Positions 25,655-33,980 of a stretch of DNA of 64,000 bases are shown piece by piece. The notes below the pieces were generated by a model. It searched no databases and was not told the origin of the DNA. It saw only the letters and a list, made by a program, of their open reading frames with translations. Origin of the DNA: Thermoflexus sp042408815. Its GTDB lineage: Bacteria; Chloroflexota; Anaerolineae; Thermoflexales; Thermoflexaceae. The stretch is from assembly GCF_042408815.1 (NCBI RefSeq), contig NZ_JBHOQR010000024.1, forward strand, positions 84,819 through 148,818. Reading direction: 5' to 3'. A program made the translations under genes and the position numbers. How positions within the stretch are numbered: the first letter of the stretch is position 1; each line of letters begins with the position of its first letter.

Positions 25655-26152
25655 TCACAGGGGTTTGAACGCCTCGAAGGGCTGCCGGCACGTGTGACAG
25701 TAGAACAGCGCTCGACATAAAGTCGGACCGAACAGGTTCTCCATCCGGGTATCGGTGGATCCGCAGAAGGGACAGGGCACTTCCTCAAACGCCGTGAGCG
25801 GGATCTCCGCCGGGACCGGCCGGGGCGGCGCGATCCCCAGCTCGCGCAACGCCTGCCGCGCGCGCTCGCTCATCCGATCCGTGGTCCACGGTGGGCGATA
25901 CACCCGCTGCACCCGGACGCTGCGTGCCCCCAGGGCCCGGATGCACGCCACGATCTCCTGCTCCATGACGTGCAACGCCGGACATCCCACAAAGGTGGGC
26001 GCGAAATCCACCTCCACCTCATCCCCCTTCACCCGGACATCGTAAATCAGCCCCAGGTCGACCACCGAGACCGTGGGGATCTCCGGATCCTTCACCGCCT
26101 CTAGAGCCGCCAGCACCGCCTCGCGGGTCAGCGCCCCGCCCTCGCTCACCAT
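25655..26152 (-). CDS. paaD: Phenylacetyl-CoA epoxidase-associated protein PaaD (SufT/MIP18-like)
   Basis: 165 residues. N-terminal MIP18/DUF59 domain with KDPEIPTVSVVDLGLIYDV and FVGCPALHVMEQEI; C-terminal zinc ribbon CPFCGSTDT plus CHTC. PaaD is thought to help assemble the metal centre of the epoxidase rather than act as an enzyme subunit. Overlaps paaC by 7 bases; last gene of the operon. Confidence 0.94.
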   Translation of the reverse strand: MVSEGGALTREAVLAALEAVKDPEIPTVSVVDLGLIYDVRVKGDEVEVDFAPTFVGCPALHVMEQEIVACIRALGARSVRVQRVYRPPWTTDRMSERARQALRELGIAPPRPVPAEIPLTAFEEVPCPFCGSTDTRMENLFGPTLCRALFYCHTCRQPFEAFKPL

Positions 26153-26940
26153 GTCTCCCCCAATCCCAAACGGGCCACCATCTGGAAGTCCATCAGCAGT
26201 GCAGCCAGGTGCTCCGTATGCCGGCCGAGCCGCCCGCCGTAAACGGGCTCCGCCTCCGGGATCCTCAACGAGGCGGCCTCCAGGATCGGACGGACCTCCG
26301 CCTCCCAGCGGGCCTGGAGCTCGGCCTCCGGGGGCTGGATCCCGGCTTCCACCCGCAGGATTTCCCCGGGTGTCGGCTCAAAGAGCCCCAGGGCATGGGG
26401 CCACGCCTGCTCCAGGGCCGTCTGCATTCGGCGATGGCTCTCCTCCGTCGCGTCCCCCAGCCGCAGCACCCATGCTCGGCTGTGCATCAGATGATACGTC
26501 TCCTCCCGCCGCACCTTGGCCGCCGCCGCCGCCAGCGGCATCCAGGCGCTGGCCATCAGGGCCTCCAGCCGGACCTTCTCCGCAACATCGAAAAGGAACT
26601 GTCGGATGATGGTGAAGGCCCAATCCCCTTTAGGGAGCTCCACCAGCGTCGCATTGCGAAACTCCGGGGGATCCCGGAAGTAGGCCATACGGTCCGGATC
26701 CGGCCACCCCAGCTCCTGCAGCAGGGAATACCAAAGCACCGCATGCCCGATCTCATCCTGGGCGATGCTGGCCATGGCGATGTCCGCCTCCAGGATCGGC
26801 GCGTGGCCCACCCACTCAGAATCCCGGTGGCCCAGCAGGACCTCATCGTCGGCCATCGCCAGGAGCAGCTGGCCCACCGCCTCCCGGAGGGGATCCGGAA
26901 GGGCAACGGTCTCATTCGGCTTCGGGAAGAGACTGGCCAT
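26146..26940 (-). CDS. paaC: 1,2-phenylacetyl-CoA epoxidase structural subunit PaaC
   Basis: 264 residues, ferritin-like fold without a complete diiron site. ADDEVLLGHRDSEWVGHAP and MASIAQDEIGHAVLWY are family hallmarks. Pairs with PaaA and stabilises it. Overlaps paaB by 29 bases and paaD by 7, indicating tight translational coupling. Confidence 0.95.
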   Translation of the reverse strand: MASLFPKPNETVALPDPLREAVGQLLLAMADDEVLLGHRDSEWVGHAPILEADIAMASIAQDEIGHAVLWYSLLQELGWPDPDRMAYFRDPPEFRNATLVELPKGDWAFTIIRQFLFDVAEKVRLEALMASAWMPLAAAAAKVRREETYHLMHSRAWVLRLGDATEESHRRMQTALEQAWPHALGLFEPTPGEILRVEAGIQPPEAELQARWEAEVRPILEAASLRIPEAEPVYGGRLGRHTEHLAALLMDFQMVARLGLGETW

Positions 26941-27235
26941 GGCGCTCCATCCACCTCCGCACCCGCTCCGTCACCCGGAAGCCTCGGGGCTCCCGATACT
27001 CCTTCTCCAGGGCGGAGGCGAAGAGCTCCTCCGCCTCCTCGGCCCGGGAGGCGTAAATCGCCTCCGTGGGGACCACCCACAAGCTGACGCAGCGGCCCCG
27101 CCGCACGAACTGTTCCTTGGCCAGGATGAGGGCCATCTCCGGGTCGGGGGCGTGGACTGCCCCCACGTGCACGTGGGGATCGCCCCGCTTCTCCTGGAGA
27201 AAAACCTCATAAACCGGCCACTGCGTATCGCCCAT
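26912..27235 (-). CDS. paaB: 1,2-phenylacetyl-CoA epoxidase subunit PaaB
   Basis: 107 residues. WPVYEVFLQEKRGDPHVHVG and FVRRGRCVSLWVVP are diagnostic. Small bridging subunit of the epoxidase complex. Overlaps the end of paaA by 29 bases and the start of paaC by 29 bases. Confidence 0.95.
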   Translation of the reverse strand: MGDTQWPVYEVFLQEKRGDPHVHVGAVHAPDPEMALILAKEQFVRRGRCVSLWVVPTEAIYASRAEEAEELFASALEKEYREPRGFRVTERVRRWMERHGQSLPEAE

Positions 27236-28238
27236 CGCCCCCTCCGTTAGTTCGCTGCGCGGCCTTCGCCGCCAGGGCCTCCCGCACCCAGCGGCCCTCC
27301 TCGTGGGCCCGGCGCCGGGCCGCCATCCGCTCGGCGTTGCACGGGCCGTCGCCTTTGATCACCCGCCAGAACTCCTCCCAATCCGGCTCGCTGAACCGCC
27401 AGTGCCTCGTCTCCGGATCGTAGCGCAGGTTCGGATCGGGAATCGTCAGGCCTAGGCGCAGCACCATCGGCGCGTATTGATCCACGAACTCCTGGCGCAG
27501 CTCATCGTTGGTCTTCGTCTTGATCCGCCAACGCAACAGGGTAGGCGTGTGCACCGAATCCCGATCCGGCGGGCCGAAGAGCATCAGAGCCGGATACCAC
27601 CAGCGGTTCACCGCCTCCTGGATCATCTGCCGCTGGGCAGGGGTGCCAGTGGCCAGAGCCACGAAGGCATCGTAGCCCTGCTTGATGTGAAAGGATTCCT
27701 CGTAGCAGATCCGCTTCATCGCCCGGGCGTAGGGGCCGTAGGAGCCCTGGGCCAGCATCAGCTGGTTAACCACCGCCGCGCCATCGATCAGCAGGCCGAT
27801 GGCCGCCACATCCGCCCAAGTCGGCGTGGGATAGTTGAACACCACCGAATATTTCGCCTTGCCGGCCAGCAGCGCCTCGACCATCTCCTCTCGGGTGACC
27901 CCCAAGGTCTCCGCCGCTCGATACAGCAGCTGCCCGTGGCCGCCCTCGTCTTGCACCTTGGCGATGAGGATCAGCTTGCGCCGGAGGGTGGGCGCGTGGG
28001 GGATCCACTTTCCCTCGGGAAGCATGCCCACAATCTCGCTGTGGGCGTGCTGGGAGATCATGCGGATCAGCTGCCGCCGATATTCCTCAGGCATCCAGTC
28101 CGTGGGCTCGATCTTCTCCCCTCGAGCGATGCGCGCCTCGAACTCCGCCAGGCGAGCCTCATACTCCGGGCCCTCCTGAGGCGGCGGCGCCTGCTCCGGA
28201 ACCGGGATCGTGTAACCGTGAACACGGTATGTGAGCAT
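27207..28238 (-). CDS. paaA: 1,2-phenylacetyl-CoA epoxidase catalytic subunit PaaA
   Basis: 343 residues from the ATG at 28238, where GGGAGGGG precedes MLTYRVHGYTIP; the frame is open upstream but overlaps the regulator. Diiron oxygenase that epoxidises phenylacetyl-CoA. Diiron ligands lie in the helices QHAHSEIVGMLPEG, VQDEGGHGQLLY and YEESFHIKQGYDAF. The start codon shares its A with the tetR stop (TGATG), so regulator and enzyme are coupled. The reductase PaaE is not encoded in the operon. Confidence 0.96.
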   Translation of the reverse strand: MLTYRVHGYTIPVPEQAPPPQEGPEYEARLAEFEARIARGEKIEPTDWMPEEYRRQLIRMISQHAHSEIVGMLPEGKWIPHAPTLRRKLILIAKVQDEGGHGQLLYRAAETLGVTREEMVEALLAGKAKYSVVFNYPTPTWADVAAIGLLIDGAAVVNQLMLAQGSYGPYARAMKRICYEESFHIKQGYDAFVALATGTPAQRQMIQEAVNRWWYPALMLFGPPDRDSVHTPTLLRWRIKTKTNDELRQEFVDQYAPMVLRLGLTIPDPNLRYDPETRHWRFSEPDWEEFWRVIKGDGPCNAERMAARRRAHEEGRWVREALAAKAAQRTNGGGDGRYAVAGL

Positions 28239-28882
28239 CACACCCCTCCCTCTGCTCCAAGGGTATCCGGCATCACCGGAAGGGCTTCCCCAGGCTCCCA
28301 CCTCTGAAGTCCCCGCATCGCCCAATCCGCGAAGGCCTCGGCGATCTGCTCCGGCGAAAGGGGGCCCTTCGGGCGATACCAGACGGCGATACCGTTCAGC
28401 GCCGTCAGGATGAACCGGGTGATCAACGGCACGTCCAGATCCGCCCGGAATACCCCAGCCTCGATCCCCTCCTGCAGGATCTCGCGGAACAGCGCCTCAT
28501 AGGCATCCCGACGGGCCAGGACGTCCGCACGGCGCTTGGGGCTGAGGGCTTTCCACTCGTGATTGAACACCACCGCCGCATCCTGGCGCTCCGTCACCAC
28601 CCGCAGGTGCGCCACCACCGCGAGCCGGAACTTCTCCAAGGGGGAACGCTCCGAGCGGACGATGGACTCCAGACTGGATAGAAACGCCTGGGCCGCTTCA
28701 TCCACAATCTCCCAGAGCAGCTCCTCCTTCGAGGCGATGTGGGCATACAGGCTCCCGCCCTGCAGGCGGATCGCCGATGCAATGTCCCGGATGGAGGTGC
28801 CGTAATAGCCCCGCTGGCTGAAAAGCCGCCCGGCTACCCGCAGGATAGTTTTCCGTCGATCCCCATGACTTCGTCGCGCCAT
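28238..28882 (-). CDS. TetR-family regulator of the paa operon
   Basis: 214 residues from the ATG at 28882. HTH at about 10-55 (ILRVAGRLFSQRGYYGTSIRDIASA, then GGSLYAHIASKEELLWEIV); the C-terminal ligand domain includes a TetR_C-like FILTALNGIAVWYRP. First gene of tetR-paaABCD. An imperfect palindrome overlaps the transcription start, so autorepression relieved by phenylacetyl-CoA or a similar acyl-CoA is likely (inference by analogy with PaaR-type TetR proteins). Confidence 0.92.
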   Translation of the reverse strand: MARRSHGDRRKTILRVAGRLFSQRGYYGTSIRDIASAIRLQGGSLYAHIASKEELLWEIVDEAAQAFLSSLESIVRSERSPLEKFRLAVVAHLRVVTERQDAAVVFNHEWKALSPKRRADVLARRDAYEALFREILQEGIEAGVFRADLDVPLITRFILTALNGIAVWYRPKGPLSPEQIAEAFADWAMRGLQRWEPGEALPVMPDTLGAEGGV

Positions 28883-28888
28883 TTTTGC

Positions 28889-28935
28889 TAACAAACGTTC
28901 GCTTAAATTATATGGGGTTGGTTCAGCTCTGTCAA
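28889..28935 (-). promoter_or_regulatory. Consensus promoter and candidate TetR operator for tetR-paaABCD
   Basis: TTGACA (28930-28935), exactly 17 bases, TATAAT (28907-28912): a perfect sigma-70 promoter, with start near 28900. Across the start lies TAAGCGAACGTTTGTTA (28889-28905), an imperfect inverted repeat centred on ACGT, well placed for a repressor. The leader to the ATG is only about 18 bases and has no clear Shine-Dalgarno. Confidence 0.8.
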
Positions 28936-29033
28936 GACCGGGGCCGGCTCCGGGCTCGGGGGGAATGGAAGCCGAGGCCGGGTGCCGGCAGCGTTCAAAC
29001 TCCGAAGGAGGTCCGCCGTGCCCCGTCGGTCCC

Positions 29034-29999
29034 TCATCGCTGCCGACGGAGCTCCCCCTGCCCGACCAGGAACCGATACGCGAGGGCGCCCGCCAAAGCG
29101 ACGGTGCGGCCGTCGGGATCCAGCGGCGGAGCGGTTTCGACCAGCTCCATCCCCAGACATGCCGGATGAGCGGCCAGCTGGCGCACCATCGTCAGCCCTT
29201 GAAAGGCAATCAGCCCCCCCGGGCTCGGCGCGGAGACCCCGGGGGCATACGCCGGATCGAACACATCCATATCCAGGCTGATCCAGAACCCGGATGTCCC
29301 AACGGCCGCATGCACCAGCGCGGTTTGCACGATGGACTCTGGACCCGCTGTATGAACCCGAGCGGCCGGGATTCCATGGACGCCGTGCTGTCGGGCGATC
29401 TCATAGTAAGCGCGGCTGTTCCGCCCCCCAAGGAGCCCGATCTGCACCAGGTGAGGGCCCTGCAGGAGGCCTTCCTCCAGCAGACGCCGGAACGGCGTCC
29501 CGCTGGTGATCTCCCCTTCCAGAGGCGCTCGCAGATCATGATGCGCGTCGAACTGGATCACGCCGATGGGCTCTCCTCCCAGGCCCTCGCGTACGCCCCG
29601 GATGGTGGCATAAGAAAGCCCATGATCCCCGCCGAGCACCAGAAGGCGCAACCCTCGGCGGACAGCTTCAGCGATGACGGCGGAGACCCGCCGGTGGGTT
29701 TCGTGAACATCCGTATGGACCACGGCGACGTCCCCCAGATCAACGATGTGCAGGAGCCCAGCGAGATCCACCCCGCTCTCCAGATCGAAAGCCGTCATCC
29801 GGTAAAGGGCGCGCCGGATCGCCGCGGGGGCCTCGCGGGCGCCCCGCCGGCCGATGACCGTGGTGTCGAAGGGGATGCCGATCAGCGCCACATGGGCTCC
29901 CACCGGATCCGCCCGGATTAGGTCGGCGATCCGGACATCGTGGGGATCCGGGGGAACGGGAGATTGATCCGGTGGACGAAGCCAGGCGAATGGGCTCAT
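29034..29999 (-). CDS. Ureohydrolase (arginase/agmatinase family)
   Basis: 321 residues from the ATG at 29999; an ATG at 30068 would overlap acpS. The dimanganese ligands are seen as GGDHG, DAHHDLR and SLDMDVFDPAYAPG, with ELVETAP near the end. The family hydrolyses the guanidino group of arginine, agmatine, formiminoglutamate or guanidine. The sequence does not decide the substrate: GGDHG instead of GGDHS and the early AREAPAAIRRALY fit agmatinase or formiminoglutamase. Lies 25 bases after acpS on the same strand. Confidence 0.88.
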   Translation of the reverse strand: MSPFAWLRPPDQSPVPPDPHDVRIADLIRADPVGAHVALIGIPFDTTVIGRRGAREAPAAIRRALYRMTAFDLESGVDLAGLLHIVDLGDVAVVHTDVHETHRRVSAVIAEAVRRGLRLLVLGGDHGLSYATIRGVREGLGGEPIGVIQFDAHHDLRAPLEGEITSGTPFRRLLEEGLLQGPHLVQIGLLGGRNSRAYYEIARQHGVHGIPAARVHTAGPESIVQTALVHAAVGTSGFWISLDMDVFDPAYAPGVSAPSPGGLIAFQGLTMVRQLAAHPACLGMELVETAPPLDPDGRTVALAGALAYRFLVGQGELRRQR

Positions 30000-30024
30000 C
30001 GGGTGTTTCGCGAGGAATGGAAGA

Positions 30025-30405
30025 TCATGCGCCGGTCGAGACCACCACCGCGATGGCGAAACCACCATCGTGGGTCATGCTCACCGCCCATTGCTTCAAA
30101 CCCAGCACCCGGGCGCGTTCCGCCGCCCATCCGTGCAGGTGCACGTGGGGCTGCCCCCGGTGGTCGGGCAGGATCTCCACGTCGTGGAACCCGATGCCCT
30201 CGCGGGCCATGATCCGCAGGCCAACCCCCAGCGCCTTCGCCGTCGCCTCTTTCGCGGCGAATCGCGCGGCGTATTCGAATACCTTCCCCTGACAGGCGCG
30301 GCGCTCCGCCGGCGTGAACACCCGCCGGAGGAAGCGTTCGCCGAATCGGGCCACCGCCCGCTCCACCCGCTGGATCTCGATGATATCAATCCCGATCGCC
30401 ACCAT
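30025..30405 (-). CDS. acpS: Holo-[acyl-carrier-protein] synthase
   Basis: 126 residues. Transfers 4'-phosphopantetheine from CoA to ACP. Signature GIDIIEIQRVE (Mg-binding Asp), RVFTPAER and AARFAAKEATAKALG (catalytic Glu/Lys), with the C-terminal VSMTHDGGFAIAVVV. 19 bases after the alpha/beta hydrolase gene. No other fatty acid genes are close. Confidence 0.96.
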   Translation of the reverse strand: MVAIGIDIIEIQRVERAVARFGERFLRRVFTPAERRACQGKVFEYAARFAAKEATAKALGVGLRIMAREGIGFHDVEILPDHRGQPHVHLHGWAAERARVLGLKQWAVSMTHDGGFAIAVVVSTGA

Positions 30406-30424
30406 CTACAGATCTCTCGCGGGC

Positions 30425-31228
30425 TCAAAGGGGATCCTTCCAGAGGCCAGGGCTGTCGCATGAACAACCGCTGCGATCCAGGAATGATCGTATGGCCTTC
30501 GCCACCGCCTCCGGCTGCTCCAGCATCACCATATGACCCGCCCCCTCGATCCGCACCAGCTCGGCCTTTGGGATATGGGCCGCCAGATATTCCGCATACC
30601 GGATCGGCGTCATCCGGTCCGCCGTGCCACCGATGACCAGGGTGGGCGCCCGGATCTCCCCTAGGCGATCCATCACATCGAAGGCATCACACGCCCGGTA
30701 ATCCCCTTCAACGACCGCCGGATCCGCAGCGAGCAGCATACGACGTCCTTCCTCGACCAGCCGGGCCGGCGGGTTTTCTCCCCAACTCCATTCCACGATG
30801 AGTTCCACCGTGCGGGGGAAATCCGTCCGCAATCCCTCTAGGATCAACGGGCTGACCCGGAGTCGGGCGCCTGTGGCCACCAGGACGAGTGCCGCGACCC
30901 ATTCCGGGTTGTGGAGGGCGGCCCACAGGGCGATGGCGCCGCCCATGGAGTGCCCCACCCAGACGGCGCGGGAAAGTCCGACCCTCTCCATCCAGTTTAC
31001 AATCCGATCCGTGTATTCGGCGATGGAGGATCGCCCGCGCCCGCGAGAGCGGCCATGGCCTGGAAGATCCAGGGCATAAACGGTGGCCCCGGGCAGGTTC
31101 CGCAGGGCCCCTGGCCACACCTGATGGGATTCCCCCGCCCCGTGGATCAAAACCAGGGTGTGACATGCCTCCGGATCCCGGTGGACCGCGTAATAGATCA
31201 CATCCTCGCCGATCGTTTGCTCGGGCAT
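30425..31228 (-). CDS. Alpha/beta hydrolase
   Basis: 267 residues. Oxyanion region LIHGAGESHQVW, nucleophile elbow GHSMGG, acid in GGTADRMTPI and His in GAGHMVMLEQP complete the triad. Substrate unknown; resembles the MhpC/BioH-like group. Same strand and close to acpS, possibly cotranscribed. Confidence 0.88.
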   Translation of the reverse strand: MPEQTIGEDVIYYAVHRDPEACHTLVLIHGAGESHQVWPGALRNLPGATVYALDLPGHGRSRGRGRSSIAEYTDRIVNWMERVGLSRAVWVGHSMGGAIALWAALHNPEWVAALVLVATGARLRVSPLILEGLRTDFPRTVELIVEWSWGENPPARLVEEGRRMLLAADPAVVEGDYRACDAFDVMDRLGEIRAPTLVIGGTADRMTPIRYAEYLAAHIPKAELVRIEGAGHMVMLEQPEAVAKAIRSFLDRSGCSCDSPGLWKDPL

Positions 31229-31344
31229 CTTCTTTCAGCTCCTGCAGGGATCTGAAAGCCTGGCAGGCGCCTCCGGTTGGCCCTCCGGGTCCCGAGATGT
31301 TTCCCCTTCGTTAACCCCCTCTAAGATCGCTGGCGACGGTTGTT

Positions 31345-32706
31345 TCACAGACCGGGCGAGCCTTCATCCCCCTGCGCGGCCTCCTCCGTCCGCCTCAGCC
31401 CCCACAGCAACACAAGGGCCAGCGTATAGAATCCGAAGGAGAGAGCGAACAGGCCCCGATAGCCGATGAGATCTACGATCAGGCCGCCCAGGGACGTAGA
31501 GAGCAGAGCAATCCCCAGAAGCGTGTTCGTGAGGCCAATCGTGAGGGGCCGGTCATGGCCAGGGGCAATGTCCAACAGCATCGACATCCCTCCAATGGCC
31601 GCCCCCGAAGCATGAGCCCCGCTCAGGACGAACACCGGAAGCATCAGCCAGGCGGACAGGGTGTGCCATGGCAGGCTCAGGGGCCCAACCAGCAGTGCCC
31701 ACAGCGCGCCGAGCATGCCGCACAGAGCGGCTTTCTCCAGCACGGCCCGATGCCCCTGCCGAAGACTGATCCAACTCCACAGCACGTTCGAGAGCAGGGA
31801 GGCCCCGACGTTGAAACCCAGATAGAGCCCGATCATCGCGTCAGGCACCCCGAGCTCTCGGACCGCATAGGCGGTGAAGAACGGTGTGGCCAGGGCGGCC
31901 CACATGAAGGCGATCCGGGCCCCCAGAAAGAGACGATACGAAGGCCGTCGCCACAGGGCCTGGATGGCCTCTCGCCACGGCGTGAGGGAAGCGCGCCCAT
32001 CCGGCACGGGGCTGGGCGGCTCCACCACCATGGCGAAGGCGGCCATCCCGATGGACGTGAATACCGCGAAAATCAGGAATAAGAGGGCCACATTGTGGGG
32101 GAAAGACAAGCCGGCCCGCTCTTCCAGGAGGAGACGAACCATGCTGCTGGCAGCCAGCCCCAGGAGCCCGCCGAAAAAGAGCCGGGCCGCGAAGAACACC
32201 CCGCGCTGACGAGGCGGGATGGTCTTGCCCACGATCTCCATGAACGGCAGGCCGGAGATCCCGGAAGCCAGGGAGATCACAAAATATGGAATAAAGAAAG
32301 CGAGGAGCATCCCCTTCGGATGCGGGGCCGTCCGCCAGACCCCCAGCGCCATGGCGAAGGCGCCGAGGGCGCGCACCAGGGCCATCCGCCGGTAGAGGCC
32401 CATGGAGTAGACCTGATAGCGCATCCATCGGGAAACCAGCAATTGCGGGAGGAACCATAATCCATCTCGCATCGGGGAGACCAGCGCCAACAGAAAATTG
32501 GGAGCGCCCAGGCGGGAAAGGAACCAGACCAACACCAGATTGGGATCCAGGACGGTTTCAGCGAAGATGAAAAGCGCCCCATTCACCACTCCCGCGGTGA
32601 AATTCCGGCGGAGATGGGGATCGCGGGCCTCCTCCGGCGAGAGCAGGGAAGCCCGAAGCCGCGCGGATCGCATCCGCCAATCCCGCCAGACCCGCATGGC
32701 CCTCAT
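31345..32706 (-). CDS. Major facilitator superfamily transporter
   Basis: 453 residues, about 12 hydrophobic segments, cytoplasmic N-terminus of about 45 residues (RDWRMRSARLRASLLSPEEA). Loop 2-3 contains QLLVSRWMRYQ rather than the strict MFS A-motif. Substrate unknown. Its ATG overlaps the stop of the PrsW-like gene (ATGA, 32703-32706), so the two membrane proteins are made together. Confidence 0.85.
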   Translation of the reverse strand: MRAMRVWRDWRMRSARLRASLLSPEEARDPHLRRNFTAGVVNGALFIFAETVLDPNLVLVWFLSRLGAPNFLLALVSPMRDGLWFLPQLLVSRWMRYQVYSMGLYRRMALVRALGAFAMALGVWRTAPHPKGMLLAFFIPYFVISLASGISGLPFMEIVGKTIPPRQRGVFFAARLFFGGLLGLAASSMVRLLLEERAGLSFPHNVALLFLIFAVFTSIGMAAFAMVVEPPSPVPDGRASLTPWREAIQALWRRPSYRLFLGARIAFMWAALATPFFTAYAVRELGVPDAMIGLYLGFNVGASLLSNVLWSWISLRQGHRAVLEKAALCGMLGALWALLVGPLSLPWHTLSAWLMLPVFVLSGAHASGAAIGGMSMLLDIAPGHDRPLTIGLTNTLLGIALLSTSLGGLIVDLIGYRGLFALSFGFYTLALVLLWGLRRTEEAAQGDEGSPGL

Positions 32707-33911
32707 TCCCTATGTGGAGGATAGTGAGACGCTTCTACCTCCCCCAGCATCGGCAGCGCCCACCCCAGCCCCCCGATCACCAGAAGCAACACCGCCCCCA
32801 TTCCGATCATCGCCGGGGGAAGCGCCAGAGCACGGGCCTCCGGGGAGAGCGGAGCGATGAACAGGCCGCTCAGGACGATGGCCCCCGCGTTCCAGAGGCC
32901 ATGGAGGAGCCAGGCGAACAGATAGGCGATCGCTCCTTCGAGGAAGCGGCCCCGACGCACTCGATCCCAGGCCCATCCCATGAGCCCGCCGTTCAAAACG
33001 TGAAGCGCGGTCGCCCCCAGGCGGCCGATGGCCGTGGAGGTCCATGGGATCCCCGGTTGCCAGCTTAACATGCTCTCCGCCAGGGCAAAGCCTGCTCCCC
33101 CCATCGCCCCATACAGGATCAGCGAAACCCCAGAGGCAGCCGGATCCCGCATCCGCAGTCCAGCGGGAAGGGCCTTGAGGGCTTCCTCAATAGCCGGGAC
33201 CCAGATAACGGCTAGGATCAGGATCCCGATCCATAGCCATGGATCCCTCACCAGGCCCTCCGGGGGCATCGAGAGCCGCTCAGGGGTGAAGCCCTGGGGA
33301 AACCACCGGTTGACAAATCCGGGGCCTTCCACCAGGATTCGCAATGCCAGCATGAGGAGAATCAGTGTGGCCCCCACGATGCCTTCCAGGAACAGAGCCA
33401 GCGCCGGGACCAGGAGGCTGCCCAGGCTCAGCGCCCACCACCCGGCGCGCCGGGACCACGGGGCGCGCAGCCGCCAGCACAGGAGGTTGAACCCCAGAAA
33501 GGGTCCCAGCGCAGACACTCCCACGTGGAAGGGCAGGACCAGAACGGACAATCGGGGGCCAAAGGCTTCTGCCATGGCCCCACATCCGATCAGGATTAAA
33601 AGGAAAAGCAAAGTCCGCCCCATGGCCCGGATCTCCGTTCCACGCCATAGGGCATCGGGCTCGCCCCGCGCGATCCGCCTCCCTTCCCGGAAAAGCCCGC
33701 CCCCAACCAACAGGCCGAGAGCCGGCAGCCCGGGAGCAGGGATCGGCAGCCGGAGCATCGCCGCAAGGGCGGCCAGGCCCAGCCAGAGGCCGAACAACAG
33801 ACCTCCTGCCAGCGCTCCGGCCCCCATCCACAGGAGCCCGGCGGATGAAGCATATGCGGGAATGCCTGCCCGAACGATCGGCGAAGAGACCTCGGGGTGC
33901 GAAGGATTCAT
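32703..33911 (-). CDS. PrsW-family intramembrane metalloprotease
   Basis: 402 residues from the ATG at 33911 (GGAG seven bases upstream). About ten membrane segments. Conserved motifs in order: PAIEEALKALP (EExxK), GGAGFALAESML (FxxxE) and ALHVLNGGLMGW / WLLHGLWNAGAI (metal-binding His). In Bacillus PrsW cleaves an anti-sigma factor; the target here is unknown and no anti-sigma factor is adjacent. Coupled to the MFS gene. Confidence 0.85.
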   Translation of the reverse strand: MNPSHPEVSSPIVRAGIPAYASSAGLLWMGAGALAGGLLFGLWLGLAALAAMLRLPIPAPGLPALGLLVGGGLFREGRRIARGEPDALWRGTEIRAMGRTLLFLLILIGCGAMAEAFGPRLSVLVLPFHVGVSALGPFLGFNLLCWRLRAPWSRRAGWWALSLGSLLVPALALFLEGIVGATLILLMLALRILVEGPGFVNRWFPQGFTPERLSMPPEGLVRDPWLWIGILILAVIWVPAIEEALKALPAGLRMRDPAASGVSLILYGAMGGAGFALAESMLSWQPGIPWTSTAIGRLGATALHVLNGGLMGWAWDRVRRGRFLEGAIAYLFAWLLHGLWNAGAIVLSGLFIAPLSPEARALALPPAMIGMGAVLLLVIGGLGWALPMLGEVEASHYPPHRE

Positions 33912-33980
33912 CTCCGAGCTCCACATTTCTGGAATTTACACCACAGGCTTCCTAAGGGATCCCACGGGCGCCCGACCCGC

